Below, in pieces: positions 30,667 to 37,333 of a stretch of 37,333 nucleotides of DNA. The notes below the pieces were generated by a model. The model had not been told where the DNA came from. It searched no databases and saw only the letters and a list, made by a program, of their open reading frames with translations. This DNA comes from Candidatus Methylomirabilota bacterium (GTDB taxonomy: Bacteria; Methylomirabilota; Methylomirabilia; Methylomirabilales; CSP1-5). How positions within the stretch are numbered: the first letter of the stretch is position 1; each line of letters starts with the position of its first letter. Position numbers and translations under genes: made by a program. Where the stretch lies: assembly GCA_027293415.1 (NCBI GenBank), contig JAPUFX010000129.1:1-37333 (forward strand). Direction: 5' to 3'.

Positions 30667-30912
30667 TTACCCGACCTGCCGTCGCCTGAGAGGCCGGAGT
30701 TTGAAGGTGTTGAGAGAGGCAGAGCAAATGCTGTTGGCGCACCGGTACACGCGGAAAAGTAACCGGTGGGTTTGCCCGCTCGGGATGAGGTAGCACCCGC
30801 AGTGGGGACAGAGACGGTGGTCGGCATAATGCTCTTCAACGTACTGGCGGATCTCGTGGAGACTAGACATGACCTCGCCGCTCGGGCTGAGAAAGAGGTA
30901 CTCGGTAATCAT
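30667..30912 (-). CDS. Small zinc-ribbon protein
   Basis: An 81-residue protein starting at ATG 30912, preceded by AAGGAGGTTCC. Residues 1-30 form a strand and helix (MITEYLFLSPSGEVM, HEIRQYVEEHYADH). A zinc-binding set follows: CPHCGCYLIP near 35 and CANSICSASL near 58. The C-terminus is basic (KLRPLRRRQ). I do not recognise a family. It follows the 31-residue membrane protein gene on the same strand, so both may be on one transcript. Confidence 0.6.
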   Translation of the reverse strand: MITEYLFLSPSGEVMSSLHEIRQYVEEHYADHRLCPHCGCYLIPSGQTHRLLFRVYRCANSICSASLNTFKLRPLRRRQVG

Positions 30913-30973
30913 GGAACCTCCTTGGTTGCGGTCCCACGCGGCCCAGGCTTCCGCGGCAGGAACTTTCGAGAGG

Positions 30974-31069
30974 CTAATCTTGAAGTTCCCGACGGGCCCT
31001 CCGGCTGGCCAGCCAAATGACACCCAAGATCACCCCAAACCAGAGGACCTCGAAAGCAACTAGTTCCAT
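30974..31069 (-). CDS. 31-residue single-span membrane microprotein
   Basis: On the minus strand ATG 31069 follows the strong ribosome site AGGAGGAGCGGA and reads to TAG at 30976-30974. The product is one hydrophobic helix (LVAFEVLWFGVILGVIWLA, residues 3-21) followed by a basic, then acidic, tail (SRRARRELQD), so the tail should be cytoplasmic. It has the shape of small assembly or accessory subunits such as CcmD- or CcoQ-like proteins, but no identity is claimed. It lies 61 bases upstream of the zinc-ribbon gene. Confidence 0.5.
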   Translation of the reverse strand: MELVAFEVLWFGVILGVIWLASRRARRELQD

Positions 31070-31221
31070 TCCGCTCCTCCTGTGGTCTGGAGTTCTTCGG
31101 GGAGGTCAGTATACTTGTTCTCGGACCTGTGTCAAGGGCTTATCGGCTGAGAGTTCTTTCAGATCGCGTCGGGCTGTTCGCAGATCTAGGCATTTAAGAA
31201 GTCCGCTGAGCGGAGGAGGGA

Positions 31222-31250
31222 TTGGCCGATATCCCGGTCCTTGCTATGAT
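31222..31250 (+). promoter_or_regulatory. Extended -10 promoter just upstream of a lipoprotein start
   Basis: TTGGCC (31222-31227), a 17-base spacer ending in the extended TGC, then TATGAT (31245-31250). Transcription would start about six or seven bases later, at or next to the GTG 31257 start, so the transcript may be leaderless. Confidence 0.5.
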
Positions 31251-31256
31251 AAATGG

Positions 31257-31571
31257 GTGAGACGAGCTGGTACAGGAATACTACTGGCGGCCCTCCTGGT
31301 TACGGCTGCGGCCTGTGCGGTGAAGCGGGCCGAAGTCCAAGAGTGGCAAGGGAGGATCGTTGAGATTGATCGGGCGCGGGAATATTTCGTGGTGCGTTCC
31401 CGAGAGCGATTGATCGACCACGTGTTTCGGATCACCCCCAAAACTGAAATCACCTCAAATGCCTTGTCGCCACTCCCCCTCGAAACCGGCCAGTGGGTCA
31501 CCGTGGAATACCACAAGGACGGAACACAGCCCGGGCCACCCGCTGCCCTCCGGATTGTTGTGGTTCAGTAG
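31257..31571 (+). CDS. Small lipoprotein, unknown function
   Basis: A 104-residue protein starting at GTG 31257. Residues 1-20 are a lipoprotein signal (GTGILLAALLVTAAAC, lipobox ending in Cys). The mature domain alternates strands, WQGRIVEIDRAREYFVVRS, HVFRITPKTEI and ETGQWVTVEYHKDG, which suggests a small beta-barrel (OB-like) fold. It would be anchored in a membrane. No ribosome site is needed if the transcript is leaderless as the promoter spacing suggests. Confidence 0.68.
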   Translation: MRRAGTGILLAALLVTAAACAVKRAEVQEWQGRIVEIDRAREYFVVRSRERLIDHVFRITPKTEITSNALSPLPLETGQWVTVEYHKDGTQPGPPAALRIVVVQ

Positions 31572-31611
31572 GACATTCGGCAATCTGTGGATCGGGCCTC
31601 CTACTGGGTAT

Positions 31612-31818
31612 TTACATCTTATATAGTTCGAGATATCCACACTGCGGACAGCTAAAGGGGCTGACCGTCAGAACCCTGCTCAGATCTGTTTCGAACGTTC
31701 CATCCAATAGCCGCTTGCCGGCTACCAGGGCGAAGACGTAGACCTCGTCCGTCTCCTTCCCGTATTCGATCCAGGAAGATCCTCCACACTTGGGACATGG
31801 CTGTTTCGGTCCTTCCAT
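31612..31818 (-). CDS. Small zinc-ribbon protein
   Basis: A 68-residue protein from ATG 31818. A GTG two codons upstream is the alternative; AAGGGGTGG lies just before the ATG. One CxxC near the start (QPCPKCGGSSW) and one near the end (FSCPQCGYLELYK) bracket about 40 residues of strand-rich sequence, the pattern of a zinc ribbon. Partner and function are unknown. Confidence 0.6.
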   Translation of the reverse strand: MEGPKQPCPKCGGSSWIEYGKETDEVYVFALVAGKRLLDGTFETDLSRVLTVSPFSCPQCGYLELYKM

Positions 31819-32048
31819 TTCCACCCCTTCTTTTTTTTAGCGTCTTAAGAACGAGGGCTCAGTTGAATCATAACTGTCGCCATTCCGTCTCCTCGTCTCG
31901 ATTTCCCTTGGTCCAGTGGACGCGCGAAAGCCCCTGTAGGTTAGCCTTAGTCGTAATGAGATTCCAGCGAAATTTCTTCCGAAGAGGATCTAGAGCAAGG
32001 CAAGAAGTGAGAGAGAGGGGGATTGACGGGCTCCGCAGCCTGTCCTTC

Positions 32049-32447
32049 CTACAAGGTCTGGATCTTCTGGAGCCACTCCTTGGAGGGGATAACGCAGAGA
32101 AAGCCTAATGGCTCGTCGCTGATACTTTCGAACTGGTGCTGTTCATGCTGGGGGATATAAATGACATCACCGGGCCCGACCTCGTGGATCTCCCATCCCA
32201 GAAGGACCCGTGCCCGGCCTTTCATGATCATGATCCCCTGATCATGGAGGTGATGTTCGAACGAGGATTGACCACCGGGCAGGATCTCGAAGTAGCGCAT
32301 GGCAAAATTATGTGCCCCATCCGTCGGCCCGATGATGACGTGGCGACAACTCCCCTCGCTAGCCCCGCCCCCTTGATAGGGTTCTATCTCGATACCTTCC
32401 CATTCGAAGTTACCGTCCTTGCCAATTTGCTTGTGCACTGTGCCCAT
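32049..32447 (-). CDS. Single-domain cupin protein
   Basis: A 132-residue cupin_2-type protein. Cupin motif 1 reads SSFEHHLHDQGIMIMKG (residues about 61-77, with Glu and His metal ligands), and motif 2 reads VGPGDVIYIPQHEQHQFES (residues 91-109). Such proteins bind a metal and act as dioxygenase-like or sugar/ligand-binding proteins, or as regulators' sensor domains. ATG 32447 follows GAGGAAACTACC. The gene comes 13 bases after the ferritin-like gene on the same strand, so the two are co-transcribed. Confidence 0.82.
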   Translation of the reverse strand: MGTVHKQIGKDGNFEWEGIEIEPYQGGGASEGSCRHVIIGPTDGAHNFAMRYFEILPGGQSSFEHHLHDQGIMIMKGRARVLLGWEIHEVGPGDVIYIPQHEQHQFESISDEPLGFLCVIPSKEWLQKIQTL

Positions 32448-32460
32448 GGTAGTTTCCTCG

Positions 32461-33507
32461 TCACATAAAGTTGGGGACGGCTCCGCCGTGCAGGTTCGAA
32501 ATCCGCTCGGCCATTCCCCGTTGAAAGCCCACCTGGACTAGGCGCTTTACGCGGGTGGCATGCATCTCCCTGTACAATTCCCTGACCCGCTCGCGTCCTT
32601 CGGCTACCTGCTCGGGAGCCGAGCCGCCACCTGCGAGGACTGCCAAAGCATGCTGAACGAAGGGGCTGGCCCCGGCGGCCTGCCGGAGAAAGGCGACCCT
32701 TGCCTCAGCCGCCTGGTAGAGCTGCAGTACCAGGGCCGGATCGTGTTTGAGGTGATAGGTAAGGTGGGATACGCCGTATCCCACATGCCGGCCCTCATCC
32801 TGCCGGGTCAACTTGAAGATCTGGGCGGTGACCGGATCCGGGGCCACTTCTTCGAGGAACATCAGGAGTTCCATAAAAGTTCCCTCCCCGAGGATGTGGA
32901 GAAGGAAGGAGGCGCTGGTGAAGTCCTCTTGGTTGAGGAGGCTCTTCAGGGACCACTCGGTCGCGGCCGAGACGTACTGGAGGCCCCCACCATTGGCCAA
33001 CGCGCGCTTGGTGAAGACCTCCACGTGACGCGCCTCGTCGTCCACCTGACTCGCCAGGAAAAGGACGACCTCAGTGAAGCGGGGGTCCACCCGGGTCAGC
33101 AGCTTTGCGGGGAGGTACAGGGCCAGGTATTCGTTCTGGATCATGAAGGTGCAGATCTGACAGGTCGCCCGCTCCAGATCCTCCGGCAAGGGTTTGAGGT
33201 CCTGCCACGGAATGTCGGTGGTCGCATCCCACTTTCCCACCTTGGCCTGCTCCACCAGGTCAGCGATGTTTTCGGCCCAGACCACCGCTTTCTTGTTTAC
33301 CGGAAAATCAAAATGCGGAGTGTGAGGGTCCACCACCGAGCCTCGTTGGGCGAGTCCCCAATGAGGTGGGGCATTTTCTGGCACCTGGCCCGCTTGACCC
33401 ACAAAGCAGTCCCGCAGGTCAATCCCCCCGCCATCTCGGGGCGGAACGCGAATGCCCCAATCAGGTTCACCCCAGTTCGTCGTGTCCGGTATTTTGATCT
33501 CCGTCAC
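32461..33507 (-). CDS. Ferritin-like diiron protein (ribonucleotide reductase R2-like fold), function unknown
   Basis: A 348-residue helical protein with a full set of diiron ligands in R2/ferritin spacing: Glu126 (IQNEYLALYL), Glu158 and His161 (VDDEARHVEV), Glu208 (HILGEGTFMELL), Glu238 and His241 (RQDEGRHVGYG). The first 100 residues are a separate, more polar segment. Members of this fold include R2 and R2lox oxidases and AurF-type N-oxygenases; the ligand spacing (32 and 30 residues within pairs) cannot choose between them. GTG 33507 follows GGGGGATGACCA. A cupin gene follows at once. A 4-electron or oxygen-activating role with the cupin is inference only. Confidence 0.78.
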   Translation of the reverse strand: MTEIKIPDTTNWGEPDWGIRVPPRDGGGIDLRDCFVGQAGQVPENAPPHWGLAQRGSVVDPHTPHFDFPVNKKAVVWAENIADLVEQAKVGKWDATTDIPWQDLKPLPEDLERATCQICTFMIQNEYLALYLPAKLLTRVDPRFTEVVLFLASQVDDEARHVEVFTKRALANGGGLQYVSAATEWSLKSLLNQEDFTSASFLLHILGEGTFMELLMFLEEVAPDPVTAQIFKLTRQDEGRHVGYGVSHLTYHLKHDPALVLQLYQAAEARVAFLRQAAGASPFVQHALAVLAGGGSAPEQVAEGRERVRELYREMHATRVKRLVQVGFQRGMAERISNLHGGAVPNFM

Positions 33508-33596
33508 TGGTCATCCCCCTTCTTGAATCGAAGATTTCGGTCAGCGTTGGTGTAATAATCCTGTAGTTTAACAAGACCCTGGCCTGGTGAGAAGCC

Positions 33597-33851
33597 CTAA
33601 AGATACTCCTCCTCTCGCTGGGGAGGGAAGTCCATTTTTCCGGGCGGAGAAAGAATCTCTGGTCCCCCAAGAGTGGCCCGGGCCTCATCGAGAAGTTTCT
33701 GAACATGCTCAGTGACAATCTGTTTTTCTGTAGAGACGAGGTCAAAGTATCTACGGTGAGGATAGAGTTCCCTGGCAACGCCGAGCATGAGATGGCCCAG
33801 AGTGGCGGCGATGAGGGTCCCATACAGAGGATCCTGACCTTCTGGCTTCAT
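33597..33851 (-). CDS. Small protein, unknown function
   Basis: An 84-residue protein from ATG 33851 (GGGAGGCAACG upstream). Residues 8-25 are moderately hydrophobic (LYGTLIAATLGHLMLGVAR), then a helix-rich segment (EKQIVTEHVQKLLDEAR) and a Pro-rich end. No family recognised. It is 89 bases upstream of the ferritin-like gene on the same strand and may be part of its transcript. A 7-bp palindrome lies 25 bases upstream of its start. Confidence 0.6.
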   Translation of the reverse strand: MKPEGQDPLYGTLIAATLGHLMLGVARELYPHRRYFDLVSTEKQIVTEHVQKLLDEARATLGGPEILSPPGKMDFPPQREEEYL

Positions 33852-33876
33852 CGTTGCCTCCCTTCCCTTTGACGAT

Positions 33877-33892
33877 GACAATCAGGATTGTC
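33877..33892. promoter_or_regulatory. Operator-like palindrome
   Basis: GACAATC (33877-33883), two bases, GATTGTC (33886-33892), a perfect 7-bp inverted repeat. It lies 25 bases upstream of ATG 33851 on the minus strand, in the promoter region of the small protein/ferritin-like/cupin set. Confidence 0.4.
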
Positions 33893-34072
33893 CCTCCGCG
33901 TTTGAAACCGGTGCGACGATTGAGCTAGGGTTCGATTATTCTATCGGATTCGATGGGTGGCGGCAAGCCGGTCCCTTTGGGCGTGCAGACAGCCGCTGGG
34001 TAATTGTCCCGCTGATCGCTGACTGTCAACAGCTAGATCTCGTCTGTGTTGGGGATTGCCAGGGAAGAAAGA

Positions 34073-34104
34073 GGGGATTCCCGACTGATCGTCAGGGAAT
34101 CCCC
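34073..34104 (-). terminator. Candidate terminator hairpin
   Basis: Perfect 10-bp stem GGGGATTCCC (34073-34082) / GGGAATCCCC (34095-34104) with an inner GAC/GTC pairing. On the minus strand it is followed by TCTTTCTTCC, a weak T-rich tract, and lies 80 bases after the stop of the small gene at 34185-34376. Confidence 0.45.
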
Positions 34105-34184
34105 CAAAAGGAAGAGGTTCCGTGGTCTATTGAATGGATGACAACGACGAACACCTGGCTCCATTAAAGGAGCCCAAGCCGATT

Positions 34185-34376
34185 TCAGCCTCGTGTAGGA
34201 GAGGAGACGCTGCCGACTAGCTGCCCATCGGCATTCTGGTCATGAGCCTCGCGTACCCCCTGCCGTCGATCTTCCTCGATCGCAGCAGTGATAGCTTTCT
34301 CCGCACAGCTCATACAAATCATTCCGCCATGCTCACATGTCTCGAAGGCCTGAATTGCCCACTCTTTCGAAGTCAT
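34185..34376 (-). CDS. Small CxxC protein, unknown function
   Basis: A 63-residue frame from ATG 34376, preceded by GGGGGTGAAGGG. The centre has cysteine pairs (ETCEHGGMICMSCAEKAI, residues about 12-29) that could bind a metal. The rest is helix-like (TAAIEEDRRQGVREAHD). The sequence is not low complexity and has a ribosome site, but its length leaves room for doubt. Confidence 0.45.
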   Translation of the reverse strand: MTSKEWAIQAFETCEHGGMICMSCAEKAITAAIEEDRRQGVREAHDQNADGQLVGSVSSPTRG

Positions 34377-34794
34377 CCCTTCACCCCCTACGCAGGGCCG
34401 ATCTTTGCCCTGGCGTGTGAAATATCGGAGCCGACTGTGCTCGTTCTAGATCGACAAGATCGCCGTCACATAATATTGCAAGATGCGGACCATCTCCCCT
34501 TTATAGTAACTAGTGCCGCACCAACTATTATTCGCTAACATTCCACTCTGGTGCGGCACTTCCGCTAGGGGGGCAGGCCCCCCTTCGGCGCTCGGCTGTG
34601 GCCTCGCTGAGCACCCCCCAGGCGTGGGGGAGCCTCTCCCCCACCCCCCTCAGTGCCCCTAGCCGTATCTTGTGAATCTTGGGAGAAGTTAGTTGGAGGG
34701 GCACTAGCTGAATCTACACACGCGACTGAACTGGCCTGTATTCGCACGGTGGCAAAAAGACCACTCAGTTATGGTCTACCTGGCGCACTTTCTC
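34377..34794. other. Intergenic stretch holding a second small mobile element
   Basis: No gene. The 198-bp element at 34510-34707 lies here, flanked by about 130 bases on the left and 90 bases on the right without features. Confidence 0.6.
34510..34707. mobile_element. MITE-like element, 198 bp, same design as the one at 29396 but different ends
   Basis: Terminal inverted repeats CTAGTGCCGCACCAACTA (34510-34527) and TAGTTGGAGGGGCACTAG (34690-34707) match at 16 of 18 positions. Each end forms its own hairpin: a perfect 12-bp stem AGTGCCGCACCA/TGGTGCGGCACT (34512-34560) on the left and a 9-bp stem AGTGCCCCT/AGGGGCACT (34652-34705) on the right. The centre is GC-rich and able to fold (AGGGGGGCAGGCCCCCCT region). 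CTAG at both tips again may be the target duplication. No coding capacity. Confidence 0.7.
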
Positions 34795-36066
34795 TTAGAG
34801 GAGTTGGCCGGAGGGATAAGAGGACTTGGTGAGGGTCCTAGAGGACGTTGTGCTACCAATGAGGTTGGTGACCCGTGCAGGATTCGAACCTGCGGCCCCC
34901 TGCTTAAAAGGCAGGTGCTCTGCCAGCTGAGCTAACGGGTCACAGGCGTGATTTTGCACGTTTATCTGGTGGGAGTCAACCCCCACCTTGCCCGACGTGC
35001 CCGAAAACGTGCCCGTAAGTTTCCGGGTAGCGTCCTGAAGGGCGGTGTCGCTGACGATAGCGTAGCGTCGGTAGACACTCTCAGTTTTGTGACCAGTCAA
35101 CTTCATTGCTACTGACAGGGGCACGCCTGCTCGTTCCATGTTTCTCACCGCCGTCCGACGGAAATCATGTCGGAGCATCCAGGGTAACCCGGCCTTCCGA
35201 CACGCGGTCTGCCATGCCTTTCTGAAGCTCTTGATCCGTTGCCCCTGGAAGCAGCCCATCAGGTATGGAAAAACCCAGGGGATGACCCGCCCCATCTGCT
35301 TGGCAACCCGGTCCGCACGATCCAACTGCTGAGCCAACAGTGACCGGAGATCGGGAGTCAGGTAGACCACACGGCCCTCACCGTTCTTTGTGGTCCCTGG
35401 ATCGAGGCGCAAGGTTCCAGCCTTAAGATCCAACTGGCGGCGTTGTAGGGTCAGTACCTCCGACTTGATACGCCAGCCGAAGGTGTAGGCGATGGCTACG
35501 GCCACTTGGAGGTCCTCGGGGAGGCGACGGCGCACCGCCTCATACTGTTCCCGTTCAAAGAAGAAGCCCTGGCGCGGTGGGGCCTCTTTGAGCATCTTGA
35601 TCGGGGGCACGCGGAGGAGCTTACCGTTCTCGTGGGCGAGGCGAAGCATCCGCTTCAGTAGTGATAGCTCGATGTTGATGGTCCGGTTGCTCACCCCACG
35701 TTCCTGCCGTTGGGCCACGTAGGTGGTCACGAAGGTAGGCCCGATGTTGGCAGCCCGGCGACCACGGAAGAACTTGTCCAGGTGTGCGAAGCGTTGCTCC
35801 ACCTCATCCAGGTGGCGACGGCCTGTCGTGCGGTAGTCCTGGCGAAGGTCCCCGGCTAGCTCGTCATACAGGATACGGTCCAGCCGTGGGGCAATGGGGG
35901 AGCCCTTCGCTACCGCACCTTCCTTCAGCTTCAGGAAGCGTTGAGCCTCGCTTTCTTTCTCTGTGCCCGTGGTTTCCCCCACTGGACGGCCATTGACGTA
36001 ATACTTAACCCACCACTTGCTACTGAGCTTGCCACTTCTAAGCTTCGGTCGATAAAGATAGCCCAT
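34795..36066 (-). CDS. Tyrosine recombinase (phage/element integrase) whose frame reads through tRNA-Lys
   Basis: A 423-residue integrase. An N-terminal AP2-like arm-binding segment (YLYRPKLRSGKLSSKWWVKY) is followed by a SAM-like core-binding domain (about 70-160) and the catalytic domain with all active residues: Arg199 (FGWRIKSEV), Lys227 (TTKNGEG), His300 and Arg303 (LRHDFRRTAV), His326 (LTGHKTES), Tyr335 (VYRRYA). ATG 36066 follows directly on the stop of a ribbon-helix-helix gene (TAAATG). From about residue 376 the frame is the tRNA-Lys gene itself, on the same strand, so roughly 48 C-terminal residues are tRNA-derived and not integrase-like. This suggests the attachment site lies at the tRNA. 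Confidence 0.9.
   Translation of the reverse strand: MGYLYRPKLRSGKLSSKWWVKYYVNGRPVGETTGTEKESEAQRFLKLKEGAVAKGSPIAPRLDRILYDELAGDLRQDYRTTGRRHLDEVEQRFAHLDKFFRGRRAANIGPTFVTTYVAQRQERGVSNRTINIELSLLKRMLRLAHENGKLLRVPPIKMLKEAPPRQGFFFEREQYEAVRRRLPEDLQVAVAIAYTFGWRIKSEVLTLQRRQLDLKAGTLRLDPGTTKNGEGRVVYLTPDLRSLLAQQLDRADRVAKQMGRVIPWVFPYLMGCFQGQRIKSFRKAWQTACRKAGLPWMLRHDFRRTAVRNMERAGVPLSVAMKLTGHKTESVYRRYAIVSDTALQDATRKLTGTFSGTSGKVGVDSHQINVQNHACDPLAQLAEHLPFKQGAAGSNPARVTNLIGSTTSSRTLTKSSYPSGQLL
34866..34941 (-). tRNA. tRNA-Lys (anticodon TTT), inside the integrase frame
   Basis: Minus-strand cloverleaf: acceptor GACCCGT/ACGGGTC, D-arm GCTC...GAGC, anticodon stem CCTGC/GCAGG around loop CTTTTAA (anticodon TTT), T-arm GCAGG/CCTGC with TTCGAAT. 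The discriminator is A and the CCA end is encoded. The tRNA is complete. No second partial copy of its end is visible in the window. Confidence 0.93.
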
Positions 36067-36249
36067 TTATTTCACCCCCTTTCTTTTCCGTTTCTTGGCC
36101 AGATAAACCTTCACCAACTCCCGAATGATGTCCGTCGCAGACCGGCCCTCGTCAATGGCAGCATGGCGGAGGTCTTTGTGAACATCTTCCGGGAGGTAGA
36201 CGGGCAGTGGAACCATCTGTACCTCCTGCTTCTTGGGTCTCCCTCTCAT
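36067..36249 (-). CDS. Ribbon-helix-helix DNA-binding protein next to the integrase
   Basis: A 60-residue protein. The strand and two helices of an RHH domain are evident: MVPLPVYLPEDVHKDLRHAA then EGRSATDIIRELVKVYLAKK. N- and C-termini are strongly basic. It is likely the regulator or directionality (excisionase-like) partner of the integrase, whose ATG follows its stop without a gap. A strong promoter places the transcription start at or next to ATG 36249, so it may be leaderless. Confidence 0.78.
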   Translation of the reverse strand: MRGRPKKQEVQMVPLPVYLPEDVHKDLRHAAIDEGRSATDIIRELVKVYLAKKRKRKGVK

Positions 36250-36255
36250 GCTTTA

Positions 36256-36283
36256 ATAATATAATAATATTTAAATATGTCAA
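36256..36283 (-). promoter_or_regulatory. Strong promoter of the RHH-integrase pair
   Basis: On the minus strand TTGACA (36283-36278), a 16-base all-A/T spacer, then TATTAT (36261-36256, five of six matches). The AT-rich block contrasts with the surrounding GC-rich DNA, as expected for an imported element. The predicted start is at the ATG. Confidence 0.7.
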
Positions 36284-36671
36284 GGAAAATGCATGGGCAG
36301 GGCATGATTCTTGGGGGGGTGGTTATGGTGGAGGGGGGGACGACTTAGCTACTTTCCTTTAGGGTGCCCTCCAGATGACCTTCCCGGCCTTGGCCAGCCT
36401 TCAACTGGGGTTCGAGAGGGGATTATGCCGGTAGCACCGTGGTAGCAGGGTGGTGGAAGGGCTTGATTTGCTGGGACTGGGTGGAAGGGATCTGATTACC
36501 AATTAGCAGGTCAGAGGTTCCGCACTTAGCGGGGGCGCTAGGATGTCCTGCTCGTAAAGTACCGATCTGTTCTTTATTTACGGTCGGTTGTTTATCCGCC
36601 ACGCCCGCCGGATGAAGATCGACGTATACATATCGAGAACGTAGCGGTCCGTCACCCCAGCTGCTCCTCGC
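36284..36671. other. Intergenic region between the integrase element and the cyclase gene
   Basis: No gene found in about 390 bases. The left half is G-rich (runs of six to seven G around 36314-36342). The right half is neutral. No clear att copy of tRNA-Lys is visible. Confidence 0.5.
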
Positions 36672-37333
36672 TCACTCTTTGAGCTTCAAAATATTAAACA
36701 CAGCCACAGGGCGGAGGAAACCTTTTAGATGTACCTCTTCCAGAGGCTCAGCCTCGACCAGATTATCGATTTTACTGAGCGTCCTTTGATTCGTCAGAAT
36801 CTGCCCCCCCTTAGCCTCCGAGGAAAGACGGGAGGCGAGAATGGGCACATTGCCCACCGCCCCGTAGTCCATCCGACCCTCAAAGCCGATGGTGCCCAGG
36901 GTCGCATAGCCTGCGGCCATACCCACCCCCAAATCCAGATCGTAGCCTTTTTTGAGCCATCCCGGGCGAAGCTCTTTCACTCGCGCTTGCATTTCTACGG
37001 CCATGCGGACCGCCATATCCGTGTGGTCCTCACGAGGGATGGGATCGTTGAAGAAGACCATGATTCCGTCTCCGGCGAAATGTTCCAACGTTCCTCCAAA
37101 GTTAAAGATCAGCTTGCCCATTTCGGCGTGGTAGCCCCTCAGGAACTCCATGACCTCTTCGGGCTCGACGCTGTCAGAAAAATTGGTGAATCCGCGTAAG
37201 TCCAGAAAGACGACGGTCACCTCACGCCGATGGGTTTTGAACAGGTCATCCCCCTCCTCCTTGAGAACAATCTCGGCGATTTGCGGCGAAAGGTAGCGCT
37301 TGATGCGGCCCATGCGTTCGATTTCCTTCACTT
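36672..37333 (-). CDS. Class III adenylate/guanylate cyclase catalytic domain (5' partial)
   Basis: The frame is open to the window's right edge, so the N-terminus and any sensor domain lie outside. The visible 219 residues are a class III cyclase domain: VVFLDLRGFTNFSDSV with the first metal Asp near residue 43, FAGDGIMVFFNDP with the second Asp near 108, LGVGMAAGYATLGTIG, and GAVGNVPILASRLSSEA with the Asn and Arg of the transition-state site. The C-terminal strand EPLEEVHLKGFLRPVAVF is typical. ATP or GTP preference cannot be fixed because the usual Lys of the substrate pair is replaced (LEHFAGDG). Confidence 0.88.
   Translation of the reverse strand, partial: VKEIERMGRIKRYLSPQIAEIVLKEEGDDLFKTHRREVTVVFLDLRGFTNFSDSVEPEEVMEFLRGYHAEMGKLIFNFGGTLEHFAGDGIMVFFNDPIPREDHTDMAVRMAVEMQARVKELRPGWLKKGYDLDLGVGMAAGYATLGTIGFEGRMDYGAVGNVPILASRLSSEAKGGQILTNQRTLSKIDNLVEAEPLEEVHLKGFLRPVAVFNILKLKE

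Larger units (their letters stand above)
33852..34184. other. Intergenic region with palindrome and hairpin
   Basis: No gene. It holds the perfect palindrome at 33877-33892 near the start of the left gene and the hairpin at 34073-34104 near the end of the right gene. Confidence 0.5.

Noticed and set aside
36491-36530. tRNA-like fragment (GGTCAGAGGTTC after an anticodon-stem-like stretch)
   Set aside because: Stem pairing is poor, the T-arm does not close, and it does not match tRNA-Lys, so it is not supported as a tRNA remnant or att copy.
1-37333. CRISPR array
   Set aside because: No regularly spaced direct repeats with unique spacers; the only tandem repeats are the contiguous heptads.

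Overview
The window is a GC-rich (about 60% by eye) bacterial chromosome segment with dense, often overlapping genes and many GTG/TTG starts. It probably comes from an uncultured, non-model lineage. Aminofutalosine-route menaquinone genes, ergothioneine genes and bacterial ceramide-type genes together suggest a Gram-negative-like soil, sediment or groundwater organism. An NC10/Methylomirabilota- or Rokubacteria-like source is my guess only; no rRNA or marker gene in the window settles it.

Layout, left to right. (1) 1-4902: end of an unrecognised gene, mobA, then a translationally coupled set of aminofutalosine deaminase-like amidohydrolase, mqnA, a class I aminotransferase and a phosphoglycolate phosphatase-like HAD enzyme. 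(2) 5250-11053: an ergothioneine locus. It holds egtD, a short MetE-like methyltransferase, egtB, an ABC ATPase and a binding-protein/permease fusion of the betaine/ergothioneine importer type. The MetE-like gene has an in-frame TGA exactly where the family has its zinc-binding cysteine (HxC-RGN), followed by a hairpin with bacterial SECIS-like geometry. It is a candidate selenoprotein. (3) 11097-15741: a YacP/NYN protein, a small secreted protein, two PilZ proteins, then a vapBC toxin-antitoxin pair set into the 3' end of bioB, with the last 81 bp of bioB duplicated exactly on both sides. (4) 15978-21055: a Ski2-like helicase with a near-consensus promoter, a radical SAM enzyme with a partner methyltransferase, and a tandem-CBS protein. 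(5) 21480-28728: a lipid region with a PAP2/IPC-synthase-like membrane protein, then an opposite-strand operon of SDR reductase, serine palmitoyltransferase and a GNAT-like acyltransferase. These match the reductase, condensing enzyme and ceramide synthase of bacterial ceramide synthesis. Crotonyl-CoA carboxylase/reductase and a membrane fatty-acid desaturase follow. (6) 28874-34376: an accessory stretch with small secreted, membrane and zinc-ribbon proteins, tRNA-Glu, a lipoprotein, and a cupin with a ferritin-like diiron protein. (7) 34377-37333: a second small mobile element, tRNA-Lys, a tyrosine recombinase whose frame runs straight through the tRNA, its ribbon-helix-helix partner, and a partial class III nucleotide cyclase.

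Three kinds of non-coding structure run across the window. Arrays of a degenerate 7-bp unit (consensus near GATNACC) start at or just after stop codons of five genes and point in the direction of each gene. Two elements of 197 and 198 bp, with unrelated ends, share one design: CTAG at both tips, near-perfect terminal inverted repeats, and a hairpin at each end. Several promoters carry palindromes overlapping or near the -10, notably those of the ceramide operon and vapBC.
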